From NCBI GenBank assembly GCA_020137815.1, contig CM035358.1, forward strand, positions 6,680,842 through 6,744,841: 64,000 nucleotides of DNA, in the 5' to 3' direction. The DNA is from Hormiphora californensis. Lineage: Eukaryota > Ctenophora > Tentaculata > Cydippida > Pleurobrachiidae. Below are positions 20,849-33,300 of this stretch, in pieces. The notes beneath the pieces were generated by a model that searched no databases, was not told where the DNA came from, and saw nothing but the letters and a program-made list of their open reading frames with translations. Position 1 is the first letter of the stretch, and every line of letters begins with the position of its first letter. Position numbers and translations under genes: made by a program.

Positions 20849-23800
20849 TCACGAAAAAAGTCCTTTGAGGGTGGATCGAATGTTTCTGTGCATTGTTCCG
20901 TAAATTATCACATTGATACATGCGGTAAAGTATGCCATACAAACACTGGTGAATGCAAAGGCCTTGCTCGCATAGGACAGGGAGTATCCTTGTGATAGGA
21001 AGATGGCTTGGCTTGTAATGTAGGGTGTGTAGCAGAAGAAAAAGGATAGGTAAACTAGAACTGTTGTACGGGCTATCTTCTGTTGGTACCTGTAACAAGT
21101 TGTTGAGTTAGTACCTGAGTAACCTGATTAAAGAGCTTGTTATGTTCTAGCCCTCCTTTACATCTTCGCCGTGCGGGGTAACTTTACAAGCTTGAGTTAT
21201 GAAAAACGTACTTGCTCATTTTGCTGTAAGCATTGGAAGCGTAGGATAGCTTTTTGAGTTGATGAAGGACTGAGGTTGTTACTACACTGGACATCTTCCG
21301 TGCTCCATCCTTTATTGCCTGAGCAGAGTCTTCCGTCCAGGACCTAAAGGAAAACACGTGATATGTTGGTACTTGGAAATGGAATGGACCTGAAGTGAGA
21401 TGTTTGTGTAAGCTTCGTCACTGAAATCTTGCACACACTTGTACTGTGTGCTGTATGGGATCCATGTATTGTAAAATATTTGAGTTGTTCATACGGAGTG
21501 AGATAATGCAACACATTGTCTCAAGTTGCCATGGTAACCCAAGTTGTCATGGTAACTCAAGTTGTCATGGTAACTCAAGTTGTCATGGTAACTCAAGTTG
21601 TCATGGTAACAACAACATACCCTCTTCTTGATCCCGCACCCGGAGAGGTATTTCCATCCAGTTGAAACTTGTATGGTGCGGCAATGGTAACATGAAGTCC
21701 TGTCTTCTCATACATCGTTTCAATGTCTGTAGAACGCTTCTCCATAACCGGCCTGGTGATACAAAGTTATGGATAAATATAGTGTTGATCAAGGCTGACC
21801 TTATGACCCTATAATTGGAATCTGGGTCCTGTTGGAAAAGTCACTGGGTCCCTGGCAGGGAATCCATTATCATGGTAACTGCCTAAGCCCTAAACAAAAG
21901 TTAGTGACTCACGTAAGTTGTTGGGCAGCATCAGAGCCCCGATCGTTGCCATGACGATGGTTACCATTCATGACTCCCTTCATATCAAGCGGGTCTATTT
22001 TCTTGGTGATGGCTGGTAGTTCAATGTAGTCTTCTTCATCACTCTCAGTGTCATCCCGGGATTGGTCGAATTGTTCCACCTTGATGCCAATTTCACTCTG
22101 CGATAGGGTAAGAAAAGGGTCAGATAAAACCATAGATAAAAGATAAGATAACCATAAATAAATGATAAGATAAAGATGAAGGGCTCAGATAAGTAAAGGT
22201 TGAGATAAAGATAAAGATAAGATAAAGATGTCAATACGAACTATCACTGGTGCCAAAATTCCAATAAAATTTTAAGACTGCGAGACCCGTGGGGGGGGGG
22301 GTGTTCTGACGTGTATCCCACTTAGGGGGTGGGTGTTTTTCAAAATTGCCCTGTCAGAGCATTGGCCTGACCCTATTCTCATTTCTTTCATTCTCATTTC
22401 AAATAGTTCACGCGAGAACTGTGGTCAAAGCATTGGCCTGACAGAAATTGCCACTGTGTTTTTTGCTAAATTATAGTCATTTTTGGCCATATTTGGTCAA
22501 ATATTTGGGGGTTGATCACAAGTCTGATTGTCCGTGAGAAATTCTTACAGTGGGAGGATCAGTAGCTACTAGCTAGTGAAACAGTTTAACGACCGATCAC
22601 GAATGGAATGCGTGAGTTGGTTAGAGCTAGAGATTTGCTAAAAATACCTTTTTATTGCTATATAGTTAGAAGTCTAGACGATGGTTAAGCTACTTTTTAA
22701 AATTATATTGTCGGGATGACGTTTTAAATTCTTTATTTTATGAATTTTAAATCGCAGCATACCCTGGTTTTAAATTCCCTCTGTGGGCTGTGGCACCAGG
22801 CACTCAGATGAAACAACTCAGAAGAAATAACAGATATACAGTCGGACCCCGATTTACCGGAGTTCGCGACACAAGGTATTATATAATATTCACTGTTGGC
22901 TAACAAACAACACAGTTTGGGGAAACAAAATAAAGTAAGAAAAGATTTAAAAAGTTCCTACCGTTTTTGCTAAAGTCCCCATGTTATAGCTCTCTTTGTC
23001 GCCTGAAGTTCCACGTCGTAGCGACCGAGAGGTACTTCGCATAAACTTTTTGATCGTGTTTCCCATACTGAAACGAAGACTTTGTTAAAATTATCTGAAT
23101 TTTAAACAAAACATCAACAATGATGACCCTCAACGAAATGATACAGCTGTATTTAGGACGCTCCATTATGACTCTCCATTTGTTTGAATCTTTAATTTCA
23201 CATACTTTCTTGGGGAGAGAACCTTCTTGGCAATGCGGACATAGCAAACTGTCATCACTACCAATGGACAGATGAAGTTTAACAGAAGATCTACCGCTGA
23301 AAACACCTGAAAATATTTCGTGTGATTAACATCATACATTTTCACGGACCGCACTCGATATACTAAACAACAAGGTCTAAAAACAGAAAAATAAGAGTTT
23401 TTGATTAGGATTGGGAGGATTTTTGAATGCTCTACCCCGGTTTAACGGACACCCCGATTTAACGGACAAAACCCTTTCCCCCGAGGGTGCCGTTAAATCG
23501 GGGTCCGACTGTATTTGATCTCGAATGGGAAACTCACCATAAGAAAGATGTTATCAGAGTCATCAGTTTTGGTTTTCAGAATGCAGGTGTTCAGAGTGAC
23601 ACTGTACTCGTGATGTAGGTGCTCCACAGCTTGAACTATCACCAGGGGCAACTGAAACATATGCATTTTAGTTAAATCACCAGGGGCAACTGTAACATGC
23701 ATTTTAGTTAAATCACCATTTAGTTGGTTACCGTTTAGGCATACCGTCCATACAGATTTAGTAAAAACTAAGGGCCGGGATATATAGTCATGTTTTCTTT

Positions 23801-26330
23801 GTTAATGTTGGAAATGTGAACAGTGAGCCTCAGCCCTCATATAATAATAATCTTTGCGCTTTCCAGCACATCGACAATACATTCTTCTTCTGTATTCAAG
23901 TTGAATGAGGATGTGTTGTCTATGAGAAATTCGACCAATATTCATTATGAGATGCACATGTATTGTCACGCTTCATTAGGCTTGACCATATATTGCAATG
24001 AGGTTTTGCTTCAAAGGGTTCTATAAGATATAATATTTTTCTAGGTTTTCATCCAGACAAATATATATCACAGGTCCACAAGAATTATATGTTATGTGTA
24101 TTTCCCTGAGATAGATCAGGTTGACTGAAGCAAATTAGTGTGATGAAAGACGGGCAATATACAAACAGTGCCTGCAGTGGGTGTTGATACTAGCAAGTGA
24201 TAGTACAGTCGGACCCCGATTTAGTGGCCCCCGATTTAGTGGCACCCCGATTTAGTGGCACGATTTTTTTCCCCCAAAAATTTTTTTGAGTTTTTTTGTG
24301 AAATTTTTTTGAAAATTTTTCAAAGGAATACTAGCCACGTCCGAATCGTGTTTCGAATCATTGAATCTTATCGCATGTCCTGCTGTTAATTAGACGGTTC
24401 GGAACGAACCGATACGTGATCCCCATGGGGCCATTGAATCACAAGTTCACCAAGCGTCAAAATTTCGATTCGATGGGGATCACGTATCGGTTCGTTCCGA
24501 ACCATCTAATTATAGCAGCAGGACATGCGATAAGATGCACCGATTCGAAACACGATTCGGACGTGGCTGGTATACCTTTAAAAAATTTTAAAACTTTTTT
24601 TGCAAAATTTTACAATACGATTGTCAATGCTTTGATCGGTGCTCCCCATAAATTTTGAGAGAAAAAGTTATTTTGAAAATTTGATACTTCCTCGCCCGCT
24701 TAGGGTGCCCCGATTCGGCATGGTATCACGTATCGGTTCGTTTCGAACCCGCTAATTAGACAGGAAATCCAGTAAGCTGCACCGATTCGAAACACAAATC
24801 GGACGGGCTGGTATAACTTAGAAAATTTTTTCACAATTTTTTTTGAAAAAATTATTTTATAGTTTTATATTTCTAATCAGAAATGATCATGTCATCAATA
24901 CATGAATATTGCATATAACAGTTAGAGGTGTCTTTAGTCTTAGTATAGCATTTTGGGCATAAAATAGGTTTTTATGGGCCAAATATGGATCTCCCCGATT
25001 TAGTGGCACCCCGATTTAGTGGCAGGATTTCTTTCCCCCGAGGATGCCACTAAATCGGGGTCCGACTGTAATATGCAGGGTTTCCGTCTCTTTCACTCTA
25101 TCTTTTCTATCCCTCTCTCTATCTTTTCTTCCCCCGTCTCCCCCTCTCTCCCATCCCCGTCCACTTACCCCACTCCACAGTATGCACCAGGCCCAGACGA
25201 GGGTGACTCCCACAAAGGCTCGTTTCTCGGTCATGATCATCTGATATCTTGTAGCGTGGAGAACCGCCAAGTACCGATCAATTGCAACTGCTATCATGCC
25301 TGGATAGAGGGGATTGTTACAAGAAGAGGAGAAGGGAGGAGATATATGGTGGGAATCACTGTTTCTCACTTATATCATCTCTCATCACTGTCTCTATCTC
25401 TCTCATCACACTTCATGTTTCAGATCAGCCTACATTATATGACTAGATTTTATAGTCTCTTCTCTTTTACATCAGATCCTAGAGTTCTCATGATGAGAAG
25501 CCATGCTATATATGGTACTCGTCTAGTTGCCGGTCATTCCAATCATACTTGATGAAATGAACCTCTAGCTAGACTCCCCAACCGCCAGTGTCTCTTATAT
25601 ATGAAACCATGTTTTGTTCCACTCACCTAAGACGACGGCACGAAAAGCGAAAGTGTCGGAAGTCGCCGCAGCAGAACATGCCATGGGGTTATCAAAAATC
25701 CAGGAATTCCTCTTCCCCAGGGTCACAAGAAAAAACAGGGGGAGCTTTAGACCCAGGATGAGGTCGCATAACGCCAAGTTGGTTAAAAATCTGAAAAGGA
25801 TGGAGGTTATATTTTTTGTAAAACCTTTAGTAAAACACAGTGGGTGTAAATGAAAGGAGCATCAAGAACTAAATATAATGAGCATTTATACCAAAATGTA
25901 ATAAAATAAATAATAATAATAATAAATATATAAATGAGCATGGAAAGAAAAACGTAAGGCGCATGTATAACTAAAAACTTACATGTGAGGTGTAAGTCTA
26001 GCAGCCTTCTTGATCCTCAGAAAGAGAACGACAATCAGCAGGTTACCTGAAACAATATCATGTCAGTATTTGTGTAGCCCACACTACATTTTTCATAAAA
26101 TGACATCGGCTGATCAGTCAGTATCAAACAATCAATACATCACGAGATAACAATAACATTTAATTGGGCATGAGTTCTCGTGTTTGAAACATAATAGTAA
26201 AAGTTTTTCCGAGTTGCCTACCTGCGATGGCAATGGTAGCGGCACAAGACATGATAATCATGACGGTGTATAACTGGAAAGCATTAGAGAACATGCCCTC
26301 ATCTCTGGTTTGAAGCACGGACAGGTTCAT
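20849..26330 (-). CDS. Class A (rhodopsin-like) GPCR with long third cytoplasmic loop
   Basis: Exons 26330-26222, 26046-25983, 25790-25627, 25299-25169, 23651-23538, 23306-23206, 23067-22962, 22097-21913, 21752-21621, 21343-21212 and 21089-20849 total 1479 bases, 492 residues. A 17-residue N-terminus with sequon NLS precedes TM1 (GNLLIVVLFL, N1.50). TM2 has NLALCDLILGL (D2.50). TM3 has C3.25, Asp at 3.32 (TSDTF) and the DRY box (AIDRYLAVLH). TM4 has WAWCILW. TM5 is FICPLVVMTVCYVRI. TM6 has FFFCYTPY, Tyr replacing the usual Trp 6.48. TM7 is YFTACINVIIY, NPxxY with Pro replaced by Val, and Tyr at 7.43. Loop 3 is about 185 residues and acidic/basic-mixed; the tail is about 12 residues. D3.32, Y7.43, long loop 3 and short tail resemble aminergic receptors, but TM5 has no ligand-type serines. 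Ligand unknown. Confidence 0.9.
21525..21610. promoter_or_regulatory. Array of five X-box motifs at 18-bp spacing
   Basis: GTTGCCATGGTAAC at 21525 and GTTGTCATGGTAAC at 21543, 21561, 21579 and 21597 all match GTHNYYATRRNAAC. The array starts 10 bases inside the GPCR intron (donor at 21620). RFX factors bind such sites; the palindromes would also fold as hairpins in the pre-mRNA. Use as an enhancer is inference. Confidence 0.5.
23430..23513. mobile_element. Short pogo-like MITE remnant in a GPCR intron
   Basis: Contains gatttaacggac repeats and ends in cggggtccgactg followed by TA, the family terminus. The left end is degraded. It lies just before the exon 23651-23538 donor side (intron 23307-23537). 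Confidence 0.55.
24206..25068. mobile_element. pogo/Tigger-like non-autonomous element, 863 bp
   Basis: TIRs cagtcggaccccgattta and taaatcggggtccgactg, TA on both flanks (24204-24205 and 25069-25070). The unit gatttagtggca repeats near both ends. 24332-24571 is an inner inverted repeat (tagccacgtccgaatcgtg ... cacgattcggacgtggctgg). No transposase ORF. It lies in GPCR intron 23652-25168. Confidence 0.8.
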
Positions 26331-27047
26331 GTTGTCCTATAAACAAATCAGGTGGATATTAGTTAAAAAACCAATAGCAAATAATATTCTAGCGCAAGTT
26401 AGTACTCAGCTGAGGTACTCAAAGTTCAAAATTCAGGTTACATTCCAATGTATGTACCGATTTCTAAAATTACTGTAACGGGAGGGTTTCATGATTATAT
26501 CATCGGTATGTATCCGTTTATGCGAAAGTGCATTTTACTAGCGAGAAAGCATTTCCTTCGACAATGACGGAATGTTGTTCTGTTTTTGAGAAAGCAGACA
26601 GATTCGCCAAGAAACTTTAGTGGTTTTGGAAGTAGAAAAAGTAATTGCTACTCTGAGACTAGAGTATACATGGAGAGATAGCAAAAGTGTATAAACGAGA
26701 GAGAAAGATAGAATCTTTCTTTCACTCTCTATCCTTCCCTATATCTATCAGATACATTTGGGGAGAATCGATTGGCAAAGTTATACGACAGAAATAGATG
26801 GGTATAATGAAGACCATATGTTCCGAGAGACAATATAGAAAAAGCGTGGGGAAGAGAGATCACTGCTGCTCTATAGGGAGACTACACAAGTTTCAGATTA
26901 ATGAAAACACACACTGATAGACTGATAGAGAGAGAGGATGCTATAATTGCTATACCCCCAGATGCTATGGCCTCTATTGCAGCTACTCGGGATCTAATCG
27001 GAAAAAGCACTGTACTCTCTTTCTCTCTCTATGATCTCTATCTCTTT

Positions 27048-27107
<60 letters not shown>

Positions 27108-27487
27108 CATCTTTCTCTACATATTGGTATGAGAGCAATGTCCACGCTCTTCCAATATTTGAAATTAACTGGTATCCGATCAAAGATGGCCTGAGGACAT
27201 ATGTATCGAATATATGTGATATATATTCATTTCGACTCGAATGCAATATATGTCACATACTTTCCTAAGAGATTTGATGAACTCTCTTTACTCGCCGCTC
27301 CGGCCTGAGATAATTAGACATACTTAATTAGAGGAGATCATGGACAAAAGATGGATCACATAATTAAGAGATCTTTTGTCTTTAAGTTTAAATTCCCTAG
27401 AGTACTTTTTATAAGACAAAGCCAAATCAAGAACTACACTCATGATTCATGAGTCAAGTATCCTTCTTTTCATCATATCTCTCTCTC

Positions 27488-27530
<43 letters not shown>

Positions 27531-27930
27531 CCACTACACGCACCACTCCCACATGGGGCCGTGAGGCCCCATGCGAGAGCAGGGTTAAATCCCCCGGACC
27601 CGGATCCTGTTGGATCTGAGGGCCCGGAGGGCCTGCGGAGTAAAGGTAGGGTAGGTAGAACAATGTACATACGGGTAAATTTAACAATGTACATATGGGT
27701 TAAGGAAAAGGGATGATTTTAAAAAGGGGGAAGTAAAGTGGGATTAAAGCTCATGGTGACGGAGCACAAGACCTCCTAAACTATCTGCAAAGAAGCCCAA
27801 TCTGCTACAATGAATTCTAAGAAGAGACAACTTATCAGGAACTGAAGAAGCAAACCGTCTGAATCTAAGGCAGCCTAAAACAAGCAGGAACGGGTTCGAG
27901 CGAAAAAAAAATAACACAAATGGATGATGA
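26331..27930. other. 5' flank of the GPCR gene
   Basis: An acceptor-like tttatag ends at 26337, seven bases before the GPCR ATG, so a 5' untranslated exon further upstream is possible but not identified. (CT)n tracts lie at 27051-27101 and 27479-27527. No coding exon is recognised. Confidence 0.55.
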
Positions 27931-27949
27931 TTACATGTCGAGCCAGAGA

Positions 27950-28545
27950 GGACAGCCAGCCCGTTCCAGAGAATCCAGCTGACCCCGTTCCAGAGAAGCC
28001 AGCTGACCCCGTTCCAGAGAAACCAGCTGACCCCGTTCCAGAAAAGTCAGCTGACCCCGTTCCAGAGAAGCCAGCTGACCCCGTTCCAGAGAAGACAGCC
28101 ACCCCGTTCCAGAGAAGACAGCTGACCCCGTTCCAGTAAGGACAGCTGACCCCGTTCCAGTAAAGACAGCTGACCCCGCTCCAGTAAAGACAGCTGACCC
28201 CGTTCCAGATAGAACAGCCACCCCGCTCCAGAGAGGACAGCTGACCCCGTTCCAGTAAGGACAGCTGACCCCGTTCCAGTAAAGACAGCTGGCCCCGCTC
28301 CAGTAAGGACAGCTGACCCCGCTCCAGAGAAGACAGCCACCCCGTTCCAGAGAAGACAGCTGACCCGCTCCAGTAAGGACAGCTGACCCCGTTCCAGTAA
28401 AGACAGCTGACCCCGTTCCAGAGAGGACAGCCACCCCGCTCCAGAGAGGACGGCTGACCCCGCCCCAGTAAGGACAACTGACCCCGTTCCAGTAAAGACA
28501 GCTGACCCCGCTCCAGAGAGGACAGCCACCCCGTTCCAAATAATC
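27950..28545. repeat. 24-bp minisatellite, about 25 units
   Basis: Unit cagctgaccccgttccagag plus four variable bases, with units varying at a few positions (gtaa/gaag/gagg, gttcc/gctcc). Because 24 is divisible by three, every frame stays open and gives ORFs of up to about 300 codons on the minus strand (LERGQLSL-type repeats). I regard these as by-products. Confidence 0.85.
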
Positions 28546-29379
28546 ATCTCCGATGTAGAACCCTATCAAAAATGGAAGAAGTGGGTTAGGGGGGCTAGTA
28601 GAACAAAAACAGTATTGGTTAGCGGATAAAGGGGCGTTGGGGGTCCACAGTTGGCTGGAAGATGCCTGTTCCACTGGTAACCCTGAGCCGGAGAAGGCGG
28701 GGTAGGAACATAATAGTTGGCGATAATACACTGTGGGCCACCTTGCCAAGATGTTTTTGTATTTTGTATTTTCTGATTTTTTTCCGTATTTCTGATACAC
28801 AGCCACGCTCAGCCGCGGCCACACGGACCTGGAAATCGAACAGGGGGAAAAGGGGATGGGGAAAAAGGTACTCCGTGTGACCCCGTTGCCCGGGGGAAAC
28901 CGATTGGAGGTGGTGGCAGGTGGACCAACTCCCCCCTCTCTCTCTCTCTCTCGCTCTCTCTCTCTCTATCTCTCTCTCTCCCTCTCTATCTCTCTCATTC
29001 TCCCTGATCTTCCTCTCATAGTATTCATTGCAAGACGATCAAATTCTCTCAGCCACCGCCAAAAGGTACTGTCTGGTTCTGTTCATTTGTCATCGACTGT
29101 CTGCCTCAATTGATCACGGAAATAATTATTTTACCACACACATTACATGACTGGTGATATTAGAGAGACTAAAGCTATATTCTACAAATAGGGCCAGATA
29201 ATTAAAATATAATGCCTTGGCTTGGGCCGAGGAGAATGAAAGTTAATGATTTTTGGCCATACACCTTGAGCAGTGCTTGAGCAGAATGATCCAGTAAAAA
29301 TGTACCAAGAGAGGATGCCAACAACTCTCTACAATTTCTCACGCATATTATATTATTTATGTACCATTTCTCTGAAACC

Positions 29380-29440
<61 letters not shown>

Positions 29441-29966
29441 ATCTCCATCTCTCTCCATCTCCCTACCTCCCTCTATTTCTCTCTCAAAACGTATGAACTA
29501 GATAGGTGATTGCAATCATGAAGGAAGGATGTGTTTGTCAAATAGGGAAATTCCTGGAATCCCAGGTTTTATCACCGCTGGGATCTTTACCCATTCCTTG
29601 CTAGTCAGTCCCCAATAAAAATACTCATAAAACAGCTGGCGCTTCCAAAATCAAAAATAGCCGAGGTGGCAAAATTTGGGGGCAAAATAAATAACGGAAC
29701 ATGGCAATCAGCAATTGGTTTAAGAGTAGTTAAAACAAATAAGGGACACTGTTAAATTGAGTCTTCCAAGAAAGAGACTGAGAGATCAGAAAGAGTGAGA
29801 GAAAGTGGAAGTTAGATAAAACTGAGAGAAATTAGGCGGATTGCCTTGTTTTCACTAAATCTTACTTTGACCACTTATGTGAGTTGTACTCGACAAGAAG
29901 AAGAGGCTGTGTCAACACCGAGAGAGATTTGCTTTCTCCATCTTTGATATTATTCTCTCTCCCCCC

Positions 29967-30037
<71 letters not shown>

Positions 30038-30541
30038 CATTTTTCTCAGTATGCATATGTTTATTTGGCCACTTAGAGTTGAGCAATGCAATATCTGAGA
30101 GAGATGGAGAATAAGAGGCATTCTAAGAGTTAGTTAATATGAGGTCTGGGTATTAAAATATAGTCAAAGCATTCTCCCGATTAGATCTTCATTTTGGATC
30201 GACCGATTGTTGGTACTATACTAATACTATTGAAAAGGAGAGAATTTAGTGCATTATATTGAGGTTAGACCGCCACAAGCACCGTCGAGGCCAGCTAGCT
30301 GTAATACCGCTACTCAAATTCAATTCCCCGTTTCTCACATCTATACCCACTACCACCGTTTAATTTAGAACATTGTATGGCATTCAGCTAAAACAAATGG
30401 CAAACAAGTTCGTGTGTGGGTGTGTGGGTTCAAACAAATGTGTTAGGATCACGTGGAGGTATACAGACACACAGACAGAGAAACATACACAGACACAGAC
30501 CACGTGACTTCCTGTTTTAGGTTCTTAAAATTGTACTGTTA
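28546..30541. other. Non-genic stretch with CT microsatellites
   Basis: CT-rich tracts at 28935-28995, 29384-29432 and 29964-30034. The rest is ordinary AT-rich sequence. No exon or RNA gene is seen. Confidence 0.6.
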
Positions 30542-30766
30542 CAGTGGTCATCCGACATAATTGCCATACCTCGACGTGAAATTCGACCTGAATCTCGACC
30601 TGGAATGAGGCGCGCATTCGTAGTGAGAGAGACACAAAGACTAACGAGAGAGAAAAGTTGAAGCGTGATAGCATTTTCTTACTGCGGCACATCTCTCTGA
30701 TGCGCGCCTCATTCCAGGTCGAGATTCAGGTCGAATTTCACGTCGGAATATGTCGGATGACCACTG
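30542..30766. mobile_element. PIF/Harbinger-like MITE
   Basis: 225 bp with long terminal inverted repeats (about 75 bp each): cagtggtcatccgacata at left and, inverted, tatgtcggatgaccactg at right, continuing through cgacgtgaaattcgacctga and ggaatgaggcgcgcat. TTA flanks both ends (30539-30541 and 30767-30769), the target duplication typical of PIF/Harbinger. No ORF. Confidence 0.8.
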
Positions 30767-30977
30767 TTATACGGTATACCCATTATATACATTATCTTTC
30801 TCTGCAGCAGAAACTAGGTGCTGTCCTTTAATCTGCACTTACAAATACCCTTTCGGTTTAAATGAGTAGATAATTTTTGCCAATTGAACATTTAAACCTA
30901 ACACAGAGTCAATGTCAGAAATAAAGTCAGTGGGCAATCGTACAGCTTTCTTTTGTTGGGAAAGTTACTCTTGCTCT

Positions 30978-31097
<120 letters not shown>

Positions 31098-31099
31098 AC

Positions 31100-33300
31100 A
31101 ACAAAGCTAGGGAAATTAAATTCATTTATTAAAAAGAAAAAGAGTAATTACTAATTTTGTTCCTGCATGTAATTACATGGTTAGAGCATGAGAATTGAAC
31201 ATTAGACAGAGAGTTTAGGGTCGATGTATATCTCGAAAATAGCGGAGGTATGCAAGAGCGGCGCCAAGAGCTGTATTAAGCTAGAAGTAGGGAGAATTGT
31301 GGATCATTCAGCCGTGCAGAGAGGGAGAGAGAGAGGGAGAGCTAGAGAGAGGGAGCTAGAGAAAGAGAGAGAGAGCTAGAGGGTCAGCTCAACACCCAGA
31401 GGCCAGAGAATCGATTCAGATTGCCCGGGTCATTATAAACACTCTAAGTGATTATAAGCGCTCACCCAATGGACCCCACTTGGTCTAGTGGTCCCCCCCC
31501 CCCCCCATGAATATGTGCATCGTGATTTTCGCTCGTCCCCCATTCTCTTATGTGTCAAGGTAATTACACGTGTGTGGCGGGTCGTACACGTGCCCCTGAT
31601 TCAAGCAAAGCAACCATAATGAGGCTCAAACACAGAGCGCAAAAATTAGGGTGGCACGCGGCATTTGGCTTTTGGCACGTGCTGATCTAACCGCTGCTAC
31701 TTGAGTCCTACTATACAAACACGGATCTCTAGTGGACTTTAAATAAATCAAGTATTATATCTACTTCAAGAAACAAGATCTAACTACGTTCAAGCTAATT
31801 ATAAATTGGTAGATGCTGACTATGTAACATATTCTTTAGTACACGTCTTCACAATGCTAAAGACTTATCACACACTCAGCTTAGACACACACACACACAA
31901 GAGAGATACAATAAGAAGTACAGTAATTAGGTCTCGCTGCTGGTTTATACACACCTTGGCTATTTCCGATATCAATAATATACCTATCGTACACCAATTT
32001 ACCGGGATGCTCGGGGGAAAGCTCCCGGTAAGTCGGAGTCCGACTGTATACCTATCGTACACCAGTTTACCGGGATGCTCGGGGGAAAGCTCCCGGTAAA
32101 TCGGAGTCCGACTGTATACCTATCGTACACCAATTTACCGGGATGCTCGGGGGAAAGCTCCCGGTAAATCGGAGTCCGACTGTATACCTATCGTACACCA
32201 ATTTACCGGGATGCTCGGGGGAAGCTCCCGGTAAATCGGAATCCGACTGTACCTATCCCATCCGATACTGCCTATCAACGAAGTTGTCAAATGTATGTCT
32301 CACTGAAATATAGATCTTCATGTGCCGAAATCTATAATTAAAATTAGGACTTCACCAAGATAAGGGGTAACTTCCTCCGATAGAAAATTCAAGTACAAAA
32401 ATTTCTTGCTCAGATCTCATTATTCAGAATATCAAGTACAGATTGGAATTTATGTGAAGCAACCTATATAACTAACTATGATGCGAATTCGCGTGGTCTG
32501 CAGATCAGTTTTAGAAATATGATAATTATACATTTCCTGCAATTGAGACGAAATGCGGCTGAGTATAATTACCAAGCTCTCTATGGTTGGTAATTACATA
32601 ATCACCCTCCTAATGATAATTGCAAGAGTCATACGCACAGCACGTACGTTTCACAATCTCGAGCATTGAAATGAGCTAAATGACCTCCCCACCCCCCTCT
32701 GAAATCTCCCTCTCTGAAATCAGCATCTCATGAAAAATACATTTTCTATATAAAGGACGGGTGTAGTAAGCTAGAGCAGGGAAAACTGAAATGGCAAGGG
32801 TCTCTTTAAATTTTCCGGAGATTTTCTAGAGAGGAGAATGTCTGTTTTGTTCAACCCTTTTTATTTTATTTTATAAAACAAGGCAAGAGAATGTATGGTT
32901 TTTACAACGGCTTTTGCCAAAGAACATACATTTTCGACTCAGGTCTCAGACAAAAGATAAAATTCCTAGCAGCAACAAATTAACGTGATTGTTCGAACAA
33001 AAGGAAGGGAAATCATCCAAACAGAGAAATGCCGCCGATGGTCTTGCACGTGGAGATAGTAGTAAAAATCAGATAAATACAACTTCTGTCGGAAGAGAGA
33101 AAGGGGAATAGAGAAAGAAAGAGATCAGGCTGAGATACATAGAAAGAGAGGCCAGACAGATAGAAATGGAAATTAGCTTCTCAGAACAAGAAGATGGTGA
33201 ACCATTAATGATTAACTGATTTTGCGGTTGATTGTGCCTTGTGCAGTTAGCGTTAATTTAGGAGATCATCTAAGGAACAAGTGCAAAGTTTCTCTCTCGG
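31100..33300. other. Non-genic stretch
   Basis: No coding exon is recognised. Apart from the tandem repeat at 31982-32254 it is mostly AT-rich, with a purine-rich part at 31315-31380 and a poly-C run at 31493-31506. Confidence 0.55.
31982..32254. repeat. 68-bp tandem repeat built from a pogo-like MITE
   Basis: Four units of cctatcgtacaccaatttac ... gtccgactgtata. Each contains the inverted pair accgggatgctcggggga / agctcccggt plus the pogo-like terminus tcggagtccgactg. A tiny MITE has been tandemly amplified together with one flank. Confidence 0.85.

Noticed and set aside
27875..28824. 297-codon minus ORF and overlapping frames
   Set aside because: A 24-bp minisatellite keeps every frame open. 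No signal peptide, domain or splice context supports a protein.
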